Below, piece after piece: positions 16,381-24,633 of a DNA stretch of 64,000 bases (positions are counted from its first letter, which is position 1; the number at the start of each line of letters is the position of its first letter). The DNA lies in assembly GCA_041749535.1 (NCBI GenBank), contig JBGTBE010000021.1, positions 5,792 through 69,791 of the forward strand. Direction: 5' to 3'. The stretch comes from JBBQZU01 sp041749535. Lineage in GTDB: Bacteria; Bacteroidota; Bacteroidia; Flavobacteriales_D; Cryomorphaceae. Position numbers and translations under genes: made by a program. Under the pieces are notes generated by a model. The model saw only the letters and a list, made by a program, of their open reading frames with translations. It was not told the origin of the DNA and made no database searches.

Positions 16381-17919
16381 ATGGATGAAAATACGCAAAA
16401 AAAAGTCGATTCGAGAAGAGCGGTCCGAAACACAAGGCCACTACAAGACAATGAACTTGGAAAAATCCCCCCCCAGGCCATTGATCTTGAAGAAGCAGTG
16501 CTCGGCGCGTTGATGATAGAACGCAATGCGGTGAACGACGTGATTGACATCCTAAAGCCCGAATCCTTTTACAGGGAAGCGCACCAGAAAATATACAGTG
16601 CCATACAAGCGCTTTTCCAGCGCTCAGAGCCCATAGACATACTCACCGTAACCGCTGAGCTGCGCAAACGCGGTGAGTTGGACCTGGTGGGTGGAGCTTA
16701 CTACATCAGTTACCTGACCAACAGGGTGGCAAGCTCAGCGAACATCATGTTTCACGCGAGAATCATCTCCCAAAAACACATCATGCGCGAGCTTATCCGC
16801 ATCTCTTCAGAAACCATTCGGGAGGCTTACGAAGAGAGTACCGATGTATTTGAATTGCTCGACAATGCCGAACGCGATCTCTTCACAGTTGCACAAGGCA
16901 ACATCCGCAAGGAGTATGAAACCATGAGTGATGTGCTGAAGCACGCCATCGAAAACATTGAAGCTGCCCGCAAAAATGTGGATGGGGTGAGCGGAGTACC
17001 CTCTGGCTTTACCGCTCTGGACAGGGTTACTTCTGGCTGGCAAAAGTCTGACATGATCGTAATTGCTGCGCGTCCCGGTATGGGAAAAACGGCATTCGTA
17101 CTCTCCATGGCCCGCAACATAGCAGTAGATTTTCAGCAACCTGTAGCTGTGTTTTCACTCGAGATGGCTTCGGTGCAGTTGGTGAACAGGCTCATTTCCG
17201 GCGAGACCGGCATACGCGCCGACAAGCTGCGCAAAGGCAACCTGGAAGACCACGAGTTCACCCAACTTCACACCCGTATAAGTAAGCTAGCCAAAGCACC
17301 CATCTTTATTGACGACACCCCGTCGCTCTCCGTGTTTGAATTAAGGGCAAAGGCGCGCAGGCTCAAATCCAAGCACAACATATCCTGCATTATCATTGAC
17401 TACCTTCAGCTTATGACCGCAGGTGGCGATGGTCGCGGAAACCGGGAGCAGGAAATCAGCACCATATCCCGCTCCATCAAGACCATAGCCAAGGAACTCG
17501 ACATACCCATCATTGCGCTCTCACAGTTGAGCCGGGCCGTGGAAACACGTGGGGGTACCAAGAAACCCATGCTCTCCGACCTTCGTGAATCGGGAGCCAT
17601 CGAGCAGGATGCCGATATAGTGGGATTTATTTACCGTCCGGAGTACTACGATATCACTGAAGATGAAGCCGGAAATTCCCTGCAGGGCATAGGTCAAATA
17701 ATCATTGCCAAGCACAGAAACGGGGCTTTGGAAACCATTTCCTTGAAATTCGTGCAGGAATTTGCGAAATTTGAAAACCTCGAAGCGGGCTTTGGCAATC
17801 AGGGTGGCTTACCTGACAATGCGGATTACGACCGTTTTAAAACCATCACCATGCAATCGAGAATGAACGATAAAGACGATGACTTCTTCTCAAAAGACAA
17901 AGACGATGCCCCATTTTAA
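16381..17919 (+). CDS. dnaB: Replicative DNA helicase DnaB
   Basis: A 512-residue hexameric helicase that unwinds DNA at the replication fork. The N-terminal primase-interaction domain covers about residues 28-130 (PPQAIDLEEAVLGALMIE). The RecA-like domain has Walker A AARPGMGKTA at 229-238, Walker B CIIIDYLQLM and the C-terminal ALSQLSRAVE and MLSDLRESGAIEQDADI motifs. No intein is present. The C-terminus is acidic (NDKDDDFFSKDKDDAPF). It is divergent from the lipoprotein gene; the next gene's ATG lies 14 bases inside its 3' end. Confidence 0.97.
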   Translation: MDENTQKKVDSRRAVRNTRPLQDNELGKIPPQAIDLEEAVLGALMIERNAVNDVIDILKPESFYREAHQKIYSAIQALFQRSEPIDILTVTAELRKRGELDLVGGAYYISYLTNRVASSANIMFHARIISQKHIMRELIRISSETIREAYEESTDVFELLDNAERDLFTVAQGNIRKEYETMSDVLKHAIENIEAARKNVDGVSGVPSGFTALDRVTSGWQKSDMIVIAARPGMGKTAFVLSMARNIAVDFQQPVAVFSLEMASVQLVNRLISGETGIRADKLRKGNLEDHEFTQLHTRISKLAKAPIFIDDTPSLSVFELRAKARRLKSKHNISCIIIDYLQLMTAGGDGRGNREQEISTISRSIKTIAKELDIPIIALSQLSRAVETRGGTKKPMLSDLRESGAIEQDADIVGFIYRPEYYDITEDEAGNSLQGIGQIIIAKHRNGALETISLKFVQEFAKFENLEAGFGNQGGLPDNADYDRFKTITMQSRMNDKDDDFFSKDKDDAPF

Positions 17920-19174
17920 ATCCATTCTGTTGGGTTGTATTCTTGTGCTCTCTGGCCTTTCGGCAAATGCAGCAAAAATATTGATACCCATGGACGAAAG
18001 CCAAAAGAACCACCTGAAGGCATATGGCATAGCCTATTGGGTGCTCAACAATGAAATAGAAGTGATGTGGCTGCTCAACTACCGGGGTGGCAGCTTCATG
18101 GTAGATCAGTACAAAACCATTGAAGAAGAATGTGTGATTCGCGGCGTTTCCTACCAGATTATTGCCGACGTACAAGCCGCGTCCATCATGGCCGAAATAG
18201 GCGACCCGGAAGTCAACATGGAAGTGGTGAAACTCGAAAAAGCACCGAAAGTAGCAGTATACTCCCCCAAAACGGCCATGCCCTGGGATGATGCTGTAAC
18301 GCTCGTGATGACGTACGCAGAAATTCCATACGATGTAATTTACGATTCCGAGATTATCGGTATGCAGCTGCCAAAATACGACTGGCTTCACCTTCACCAC
18401 GAGGACTTTACGGGTCAGTACGGCAAGTTTTACCGAAACTATAAAAATGCATCATGGTACCAGCAGCAAGTGCGCGAAATGGAAACCATGGCAAGCTCAT
18501 TGGGCTTTGCCAAAGTTTCGGAGCTCAAGCTGGCCGTGGCGCAGCGCATCAAGGAGTACACCGCGGGTGGCGGCTTTCTCTTCACCATGTGCAGCGGCAC
18601 CGACTCGTACGACATTGCCCTGGCTGCGCAGCACACCGATATTTGCGAAAGCATGTACGATGGTGACCCTGCAAGTCCCGGCGCACAGAGCAGTCTGGAC
18701 TTCAGTGAGACTTTTGCATTCCGTGATTTTATTCTGGAAAGAGACCCGCTTGAATATGAGTTTTCATCCATTGACGCCACTGATATTCACAGCAGGATAT
18801 CACAAACCGCCGATTTCTTCACCCTCTTCGACTTCTCAGCAAAGTGGGATGTGGTGCCCACCATGCTCACCCAAAGCCACCGACGCGTGGTGAAAGGATT
18901 TATGGGGCAAACCACTTCGTTCAAAAAACAATATGTGAAGAATGAAACCATCATCATGGGCGAAAGCAAGGCCGAAGGCACCGTAAAATACATACACGGC
19001 AATTTTGGATTGGGACAATGGACCTTCTACGGTGGTCACGACCCCGAAGACTACCAGCACCGCGTAGGCGACCCACCTACCGACCTGAACTTGCACCCCA
19101 ACAGCCCCGGCTACCGCCTTATCCTCAACAATGTGCTCTTCCCGGCGGCGAAGAAGAAGAAGCAGAAGACGTGA
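17906..19174 (+). CDS. Secreted protein with class I amidotransferase-like fold (often labelled asparagine synthetase B)
   Basis: A 422-residue protein counted from the ATG at 17906, which gives a clean signal peptide (MPHFKSILLGCILVLSGLSANA). Conserved-looking motifs follow: IPMDESQKNHLKAYGIAYW, LLNYRGGSF and YDWLHLHHEDF. Residues about 218-236, YTAGGGFLFTMCSGTDSYD, look like the nucleophile elbow of class I glutamine amidotransferase/ThuA folds with Cys229 as candidate nucleophile. The end (FYGGHDPEDY, LILNNVLFPA) also fits that superfamily. Bacteroidota members are often named asparagine synthetase B, yet no synthetase or ATP-binding domain is visible and the protein is exported, so that name is doubtful. 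It overlaps dnaB by 14 bases. Confidence 0.65.
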   Translation: MPHFKSILLGCILVLSGLSANAAKILIPMDESQKNHLKAYGIAYWVLNNEIEVMWLLNYRGGSFMVDQYKTIEEECVIRGVSYQIIADVQAASIMAEIGDPEVNMEVVKLEKAPKVAVYSPKTAMPWDDAVTLVMTYAEIPYDVIYDSEIIGMQLPKYDWLHLHHEDFTGQYGKFYRNYKNASWYQQQVREMETMASSLGFAKVSELKLAVAQRIKEYTAGGGFLFTMCSGTDSYDIALAAQHTDICESMYDGDPASPGAQSSLDFSETFAFRDFILERDPLEYEFSSIDATDIHSRISQTADFFTLFDFSAKWDVVPTMLTQSHRRVVKGFMGQTTSFKKQYVKNETIIMGESKAEGTVKYIHGNFGLGQWTFYGGHDPEDYQHRVGDPPTDLNLHPNSPGYRLILNNVLFPAAKKKKQKT

Positions 19175-19493
19175 AAAAGGTGTTGAGGCCAGGGTAGTGA
19201 GCAGTGGGGTGAGCATGCCTAAAATACAATGAGCAATAATATCAACTCATGTCTTTGCAATTTGCAAATACACTCTTTGGAACTCAGTGGTGATCTGCGC
19301 GAGATAATTTCGATGTAATCCAAAAAACCCATCACTAAATACTATAACCCGCAGGGTATCGCACCGATGGTCAGCTGAACTTTTACAGGCAACCTTTATC
19401 TCACTAAATCACTATACTGATCAAGGGGTAAATCAGCTACAACAGCGCTTCCATTTTACTCCATTCGAAACACCTCAACACCATTCGCCGTAA
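19175..19493. other. Intergenic region before the type B cargo gene
   Basis: About 320 bases with no convincing ORF on either strand and no clear terminator. A hairpin at its right end (19494-19510) is listed separately. Confidence 0.4.
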
Positions 19494-19510
19494 CCAATCC
19501 AACGGATTGG
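19494..19510 (+). promoter_or_regulatory. Perfect inverted repeat just upstream of the start codon
   Basis: CCAATCC (19494-19500), AAC loop, GGATTGG (19504-19510): a perfect 7-bp stem ending 10 bases before the ATG at 19521. It could be an RNA hairpin next to the translation start or an operator. Confidence 0.45.
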
Positions 19511-19520
19511 GATAAACGAG

Positions 19521-22496
19521 ATGGATAAACGAACTTTTATACAGGTATTTCTTGGTGCTATAGTAGGCTTTGTTTGTATGCTGCCTGCTAAAGGTTATGC
19601 ACAGCTTGGTGCAAATATGTCATCAACAGTGAATACACATTGCAATGGTGCGCCATGCGATTATCAGGGTCCAAGCATAATTATCAACGAGTTGATGATG
19701 TCGCCAACTCAATTTGACGGCTCGCTTTGGGGCGGATCAGCCACTCAGCGTGGCGAGTGGATCGAATTGTACAACCCAAACATTTGCGAATCCATTGATA
19801 TCTCTTGTTATTATCTGGGCAACAACGCCAACGATTCGGATCCTTTTCCGGGTGGTTATGTAATTCCATCGGGAACGGTTGTCCCGCCTGCTGGATTTGC
19901 ATTGATACGCGGGGTAAATGCCGATCCGGTGCCTGCGAATTTATTGCTTCAAAATGGCGGAAACGTCATTGAGCTGGTCGTTGATGGCACGGGTGTTTGT
20001 GTGGGTGGCGGTTCACGACTCTGGTTTCCAAATGTGGGTGGCTGGTTTGCGTTTTATGATAGCAACGGTATTCCTCAAGATGCCGTGTCCTGGGGCAATC
20101 AATCCAATTTAAATCAAGATCCATGTATTCCTGCTCTGGCAGGTTGCGCATATTCCGGGTCACTACCGAATTATCAAGGTTTTCCAGCCGATAGAAAAAA
20201 TTATATTTTGAATACATCTGCTGCCGATTTTCAAGGACAAAGTATCAGGCGTATGCCCGATGGTGCGGCGTGGGATGGTCCGGGAACGCCGACTTATGCC
20301 ACGAACAATGCGCCACCTCCCATTCCACCAATTATTATTTGTAATGGCACAGCGTCTGCGCAGCCTTTTGGAGGCACACCTCCTTATACTTTTCAGTGGG
20401 ATGATCCACAGTTCCAAACCACAGAAGTAGCTACCGATCTCTGCGCTGGCGATTACTGCGTGCTCATCACGGATGCAAATAACAACACCTTCCAGCAATG
20501 TGTAACTGTAGAAGATATTTCATACGAAATCATTGTTTCAGCTGGTATGTGCGCCGGCGAGTCGTATACCCTGCCCGATAATTCGGTGGTGACTGCTGCA
20601 GGTGCGTATCCTGTTCTATTGGAATCGGGATTTACCTGCGATAGCTTAATAACGGTCAACCTTGAAGTATATCCTGAATACAGCTTTGAGCTCAATCCAC
20701 AAATTTGCGAGAATCATACCTACACCTTGCCTGATGGCACTGAAGTGGACGCTACCGGGACTTACCTGGTAAATTTTCAGACAATAAATGGCTGCGATAG
20801 TATCTATACGGTTAATCTACTTGTTACAAACCCTATTGGTATTACAATCGATGTAGCAATATGCGAAGGCACTTCCTATGCATTGCCAAATGGCACAGAA
20901 GTTTCGGACGAAGGATTCTATCAGGTATTGGTATCCGGAGATCCTACAGCTTGCGATACCCTCTTCGATGTTAATATTTCTTTTTATCTCGATTTCCAAA
21001 TCAGTATTAATGAACAGGATGACATCTCTTGTGCGGGAGAAGCAGACGGATCAATTTTGCTGTCGGTTGCAGGAACATCCAGCCCTTACACTTTTGTTTG
21101 GTCGGATGGCATAGACCACCAGACAGCTGCAAATGACCTGCCGCCTGGCGATTATACGATCCAGATTACAGATGTAAATGGTTGCGAAAAAGATACCACC
21201 CTTACCATTGCAGCGCCATTGCCCATTGAAATTTCCCTTTTGGGAGATACCCTTATTTGCCTGAGTGCCGAAGCTCAGCTTTTAGCCGAAGCCAATGGGG
21301 GCACGGGTAGCCTTGTTTACCATTGGAATTTGTCCAATGCCGATTCGGGAAATATTGGAGTAAGCCCTGCGGAGTTTACTGTTTACAGCGTTTATGCCGA
21401 AGATGAGAATGGCTGTATTTCCGAGACATTGGAGATTGAAATCGCCGTTATCACCATGGATATTGGGTTGTTAATCGTTTCTAATGACACGGCAATCTGT
21501 CCTGGAGAAACGGTTTCAATTTACGGTGCATACAATGGCAATTATCCGCCGTACACTTTTGTGTGGTCTGCTGGCGTAGGGAATGGTGAAGGACCGCATG
21601 CGGTTTCGCCTGATGAGCCTACCACCTACACATTGACAGTATCAGATGCTTGCGGCAATTCCCTTTCGGCAGATGTAGTTGTAGATGTGTTTGAAATGCC
21701 AGAAGTGGTGCTGCTCAATGACTTATTGAGTGGATGCAGGCCCCTCAATATCGAGCTATCAGACCCCATCAATTCGACATCGGGATTTATTCATGAATGG
21801 ATTTTCTCTAATGGAGATACCTATATCGGTAACCCGGTAAATACCATTTTGGACGAACCGGGAATTTATGATGTTTCGCTCAGGGTAACGAGTCCCGATG
21901 GGTGTTCATCCCTCAGCGAAACCACTGTGGCCATCGAAGTTTACGACGTTCCTGTGGCCGGCTTCACGGCTTCTGCATGGTCTACAACTATTGAAGATCC
22001 CGAAATTACTTTTACTGACATCAGCACAGGATCTGTAATTAATTCGTGGACCATAGATGGTTCCACATTTGAGAATCAAACTGAGATATCCTATACCTTC
22101 AACGATATAGGATCTTATGCCATTTCTCTGTTTGTTGAGAATGAATTTGGCTGTCGCGATAGCGTGAGCCAATCGATTGCAATTACGATCGATTACGATA
22201 TTGATGTCCCCAATGCTTTTACACCGGGAAGCAATGGCGGCAGTCCTTTCTATGACCCAAACAGCATGGGAAACACCATTTTCTATCCCTTTGTAAAGTA
22301 TGCAAAAGAATATAGAATGAGCATTTTCAATCGTTGGGGAGAGCTCATCTTTGAAAGCACCGAATTAGAAATGGGGTGGAATGGAACCTATCGCTCCGAA
22401 CCTTGTCCCCAAGATGTATATGTGTACAAAATTGAGTTGGTTTTTGCTGATGGCAAAGAGGCTACTAAAGTCGGCGATGTAACCCTTTTTAGATGA
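19521..22496 (+). CDS. Large T9SS type B cargo protein with lamin-tail, SprB-like and PKD-like domains
   Basis: A 991-residue exported protein. After the signal peptide (residues about 1-29) come a lamin-tail domain at about 50-195 (IIINELMMSPTQFDG, GEWIELYNP), one SprB-like repeat (PPYTFQWDD, LCAGDYCVLITDANN), three short modules of about 80 residues with the pattern C-x-Gxx-YTLP-G (ICENHTYTLPDGTEV, ICEGTSYALPNGTEV), another SprB-like repeat (SPYTFVWSDG), Ig/PKD-like domains and a type B gliding-motility-type C-terminal domain (VPNAFTPGSNG, MSIFNRWGELIFES, PQDVYVYKIEL). The C-terminal domain targets it through the type IX secretion system. Likely a cell-surface adhesin-like protein; ligand unknown. 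It overlaps the PorP/SprF gene by 4 bases. Confidence 0.85.
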   Translation: MDKRTFIQVFLGAIVGFVCMLPAKGYAQLGANMSSTVNTHCNGAPCDYQGPSIIINELMMSPTQFDGSLWGGSATQRGEWIELYNPNICESIDISCYYLGNNANDSDPFPGGYVIPSGTVVPPAGFALIRGVNADPVPANLLLQNGGNVIELVVDGTGVCVGGGSRLWFPNVGGWFAFYDSNGIPQDAVSWGNQSNLNQDPCIPALAGCAYSGSLPNYQGFPADRKNYILNTSAADFQGQSIRRMPDGAAWDGPGTPTYATNNAPPPIPPIIICNGTASAQPFGGTPPYTFQWDDPQFQTTEVATDLCAGDYCVLITDANNNTFQQCVTVEDISYEIIVSAGMCAGESYTLPDNSVVTAAGAYPVLLESGFTCDSLITVNLEVYPEYSFELNPQICENHTYTLPDGTEVDATGTYLVNFQTINGCDSIYTVNLLVTNPIGITIDVAICEGTSYALPNGTEVSDEGFYQVLVSGDPTACDTLFDVNISFYLDFQISINEQDDISCAGEADGSILLSVAGTSSPYTFVWSDGIDHQTAANDLPPGDYTIQITDVNGCEKDTTLTIAAPLPIEISLLGDTLICLSAEAQLLAEANGGTGSLVYHWNLSNADSGNIGVSPAEFTVYSVYAEDENGCISETLEIEIAVITMDIGLLIVSNDTAICPGETVSIYGAYNGNYPPYTFVWSAGVGNGEGPHAVSPDEPTTYTLTVSDACGNSLSADVVVDVFEMPEVVLLNDLLSGCRPLNIELSDPINSTSGFIHEWIFSNGDTYIGNPVNTILDEPGIYDVSLRVTSPDGCSSLSETTVAIEVYDVPVAGFTASAWSTTIEDPEITFTDISTGSVINSWTIDGSTFENQTEISYTFNDIGSYAISLFVENEFGCRDSVSQSIAITIDYDIDVPNAFTPGSNGGSPFYDPNSMGNTIFYPFVKYAKEYRMSIFNRWGELIFESTELEMGWNGTYRSEPCPQDVYVYKIELVFADGKEATKVGDVTLFR

Positions 22497-23482
22497 TGAG
22501 ACGCAATCTGACATATGCTTGTTGCTTCGTCTTATTTATTGGTGAAATAAGTGGACAGGATATACAATTCTCACAATCTTATGCCAATCCCTTGTATTTG
22601 AATCCCGCTTTTTCGGGTATTAAACAAGGTGTTCAGGTGGTGATGAACTACCGAAAGCAATGGCCGGGAATTAAGAACGAGTACAACGCCTTTGCAAGCA
22701 GTGTAGATTTTTACGTGGAGGATCTGAATTCTGGTATCGGCGTTTCCGTGCTCAAGGATATTGCGGGTGAACACAAATTGAGCAACACGATGGCATCGCT
22801 TTACTACGCGAAGCACGTGCGCATCTCACGTAAATCGAATCTTTCACTCGGCATAAAGGGAAGCTTCGGACAGCGCGCATTTGATGATGGCAATTTACTT
22901 TTTGCCGATCAGATTATGCGTGAATCTTCTACGAGTTTAACCCAATTGGGAGCGTTCAATACGGTTGCTTATGCCGATTTCTCTGCAGGGATATTGTACT
23001 ACAACGAAAAGGCCTGGTTGGGTGTCTCGCTTCACCGCATCAATGAGCCCAACCAGTCTCTTATGGGTGGCCTGGACATCATTCCGCGAAAACTATCCAT
23101 TCATGGGGGAACAGTAATTCCTATCGGGCATTTTGAAAAATCGCTTGGAGAGAAGCAACTTAGAGTGGCCTTTAATTACAAGCAGCAGGGCAATTGGCAT
23201 CAATTGGACCTAGGGGGTTATTTTACCATGCGCGGCATTAATTTCGGGATGTGGTACCGCGGACTGCCAATGAAACCATACAGCCCCGGAATGGCAAATA
23301 ACGAATCAGTTATTCTACTGATAGGCCTGGAAGCCAGAAAGCGACTTTCATTCGGTTACAGTTATGACATCAGCGTCAACAGACTTTATAGTCATTCGGG
23401 TGGTGCCCATGAGATTTCCGTGATATTGGAATTTTACAAAAACAAGAAAAAGCGCCGCATCGTTCCTTGTGCCCGTTTTTAG
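22493..23482 (+). CDS. PorP/SprF-family type IX secretion membrane protein
   Basis: A 329-residue protein with signal peptide MMRRNLTYACCFVLFIGEISG, then the family start QDIQFSQSYANPLYLNPAFSG and a set of beta-strands expected for an outer-membrane barrel. SprF-type proteins help secrete or anchor one neighbouring type B cargo protein, while PorP acts in the core T9SS. Its ATG overlaps the stop of the 991-residue type B cargo gene by 4 bases, the usual cargo/SprF pairing, so a cargo-specific partner is the more likely role. Confidence 0.9.
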   Translation: MMRRNLTYACCFVLFIGEISGQDIQFSQSYANPLYLNPAFSGIKQGVQVVMNYRKQWPGIKNEYNAFASSVDFYVEDLNSGIGVSVLKDIAGEHKLSNTMASLYYAKHVRISRKSNLSLGIKGSFGQRAFDDGNLLFADQIMRESSTSLTQLGAFNTVAYADFSAGILYYNEKAWLGVSLHRINEPNQSLMGGLDIIPRKLSIHGGTVIPIGHFEKSLGEKQLRVAFNYKQQGNWHQLDLGGYFTMRGINFGMWYRGLPMKPYSPGMANNESVILLIGLEARKRLSFGYSYDISVNRLYSHSGGAHEISVILEFYKNKKKRRIVPCARF

Positions 23483-23590
23483 GTTGGTATTTTCAACTTT
23501 ATATCATTTGGTTTGGTTTCGGGATATAGCGTCAGTGGTTCTATGTTGAGCATTTGTGATATCGTATTAAGTAGAAAATCCAGGACTTAG

Positions 23591-23788
23591 CTCAAGTATT
23601 ATAACTTTGATTTTCAGCCGCAGCGCAAGGACTACGCTATCAAAATTCCGGTGTTCTCTTTCCAGAAATTCCCGGATGTAAACAAGGAGCTCGGCCCGGT
23701 GATGAAAAGCACCGGCGAAGCCATTTATTTTATTGACTTGCTGATGGATGCGTTTTTCAGGAAGAGTTGCAATGGGTTGAATTTGTAG
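23591..23788 (+). pseudogene. carB: Remnant of the carbamoyl-phosphate synthase large subunit 3' end
   Basis: An open stretch of 65 codons without a start codon, read from just after a TAG at 23588, encodes YAIKIPVFSFQKFPDVNKEL followed by GPVMKSTGEAIYFID. This matches the CarB pattern vKxPVFSFxKFpxVxxeLGPEMKSTGEa near its C-terminus (known family motif). The Glu of GPEM is Val, and the last residues (FFRKSCNGLNL) differ from the usual ending. Over 850 upstream residues are absent, so it cannot be functional. It is probably left from a duplication or rearrangement. Confidence 0.7.
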
Positions 23789-23829
23789 TTAAGCCGATAG
23801 AACTCCGTAATTCAAGCTGCTTGTTTTGG

Positions 23830-23850
23830 CGAAGCATTGCGAATGCTTCG
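23830..23850. repeat. Perfect small palindrome
   Basis: CGAAGCATT (23830-23838), GCG, AATGCTTCG (23842-23850): a 9-bp stem with a 3-base loop and no U-run. It looks like a repetitive extragenic palindrome rather than a terminator, in the patch after the carB remnant. Confidence 0.5.
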
Positions 23851-23914
23851 AAGCGGTTACACTTTCGAAGAATAATTGAATATTACGATATTGGCTCCTG
23901 ATTTATTCGTCAAA

Positions 23915-24205
23915 ATGAAAATCCATACAGTCTTCATTTTCGTCGTTATCGCTGCTGGAATGTACATTTTTAGCAGCTGGATTTTTTCATATTACTCTTT
24001 CCCGGAGCATTCAGAACGTGTTGAGTATTTTCATTTTCTGACTCTTCGTACAATGGTACATGTTTGGAGCATATCCTCCTTTATTGTTTTGAATATATTC
24101 GCATTGATACTAACAGGACTTTCCAAATTGAATACCATTGTAAAGATATTGGCTACGTTATGGCTGGTATTTATTTCCGGCTTTTTACTTTGGTCGATAC
24201 TTTAA
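23915..24205 (+). CDS. Small membrane protein, unknown
   Basis: A 96-residue protein from the ATG at 23915 (MKIHTVFIFVVIAAGMYIFS); an in-frame ATT/ATG-like start 39 bases upstream is possible. Three hydrophobic helices are visible: VFIFVVIAAGMYIFSSWIF, WSISSFIVLNIFALILTGL and ILATLWLVFISGFLLWSIL. No recognised family. It lies in a patch of small genes after the carB remnant; codon composition is more AT-rich than the flanking genes. Confidence 0.45.
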   Translation: MKIHTVFIFVVIAAGMYIFSSWIFSYYSFPEHSERVEYFHFLTLRTMVHVWSISSFIVLNIFALILTGLSKLNTIVKILATLWLVFISGFLLWSIL

Positions 24206-24255
24206 GAAGCAAGACTACAAAGGCTTTATTTTTATTGTAACATAGAAGCGGCAAA

Positions 24256-24342
24256 ATGGGAGGCCCAATTGGGGCAGTTCTTGGCGCTTGTATAGGTGCA
24301 CCATATTCTTCATCTTTGGGTGCATTGTTTACCTTGTGGTAA
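24256..24342 (+). CDS. Very small glycine-rich ORF
   Basis: A 28-codon frame, MGGPIGAVLGACIGAPYSSS then LGALFTLW, between two small membrane-protein ORFs. The glycine-zipper-like pattern (GxxxGAxxGA) would suit a tiny membrane peptide, but the frame is too short to be sure it is translated. Confidence 0.25.
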   Translation: MGGPIGAVLGACIGAPYSSSLGALFTLW

Positions 24343-24352
24343 TGTTTTTTCA

Positions 24353-24544
24353 ATGAAGATTTTTAAGGAAATATGTAAGGTTTTTGCTCTGGGTGCTATT
24401 TACCTTGGTTGCTACTATTTGCTTTTCGAATCTAGCAATGAGAAATTGATGCAAGTCTGTATTGCAATATTGTGGGGAATTACGTTCTACTTGATCACAA
24501 GGAAACTGCATATTGAGACAATTTTCTCAGATCGAAAAAGGTAA
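24353..24544 (+). CDS. Small two-helix membrane protein, unknown
   Basis: A 63-residue protein from the ATG at 24353 (MKIFKEICKVFALGAIYLGC) with two hydrophobic segments (VFALGAIYLGCYYLLF, LMQVCIAILWGITFYLI) and a basic tail (RKLHIETIFSDRKR). No family recognised. It follows the 28-codon frame by 10 bases. Confidence 0.4.
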   Translation: MKIFKEICKVFALGAIYLGCYYLLFESSNEKLMQVCIAILWGITFYLITRKLHIETIFSDRKR

Positions 24545-24633
24545 GACCAATAAAAGATCAAATCAATACATTTGGCTTATCGCCTTCGCGCATTCGCGCC
24601 TTTGCGCAAAATATTTTTCAGACAAAACTCAAT

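Noticed and set aside
20817..20999. Short minus-strand frames inside the type B cargo gene and other large genes
   Set aside because: They are antisense to genes with clear domain content and have no independent support.
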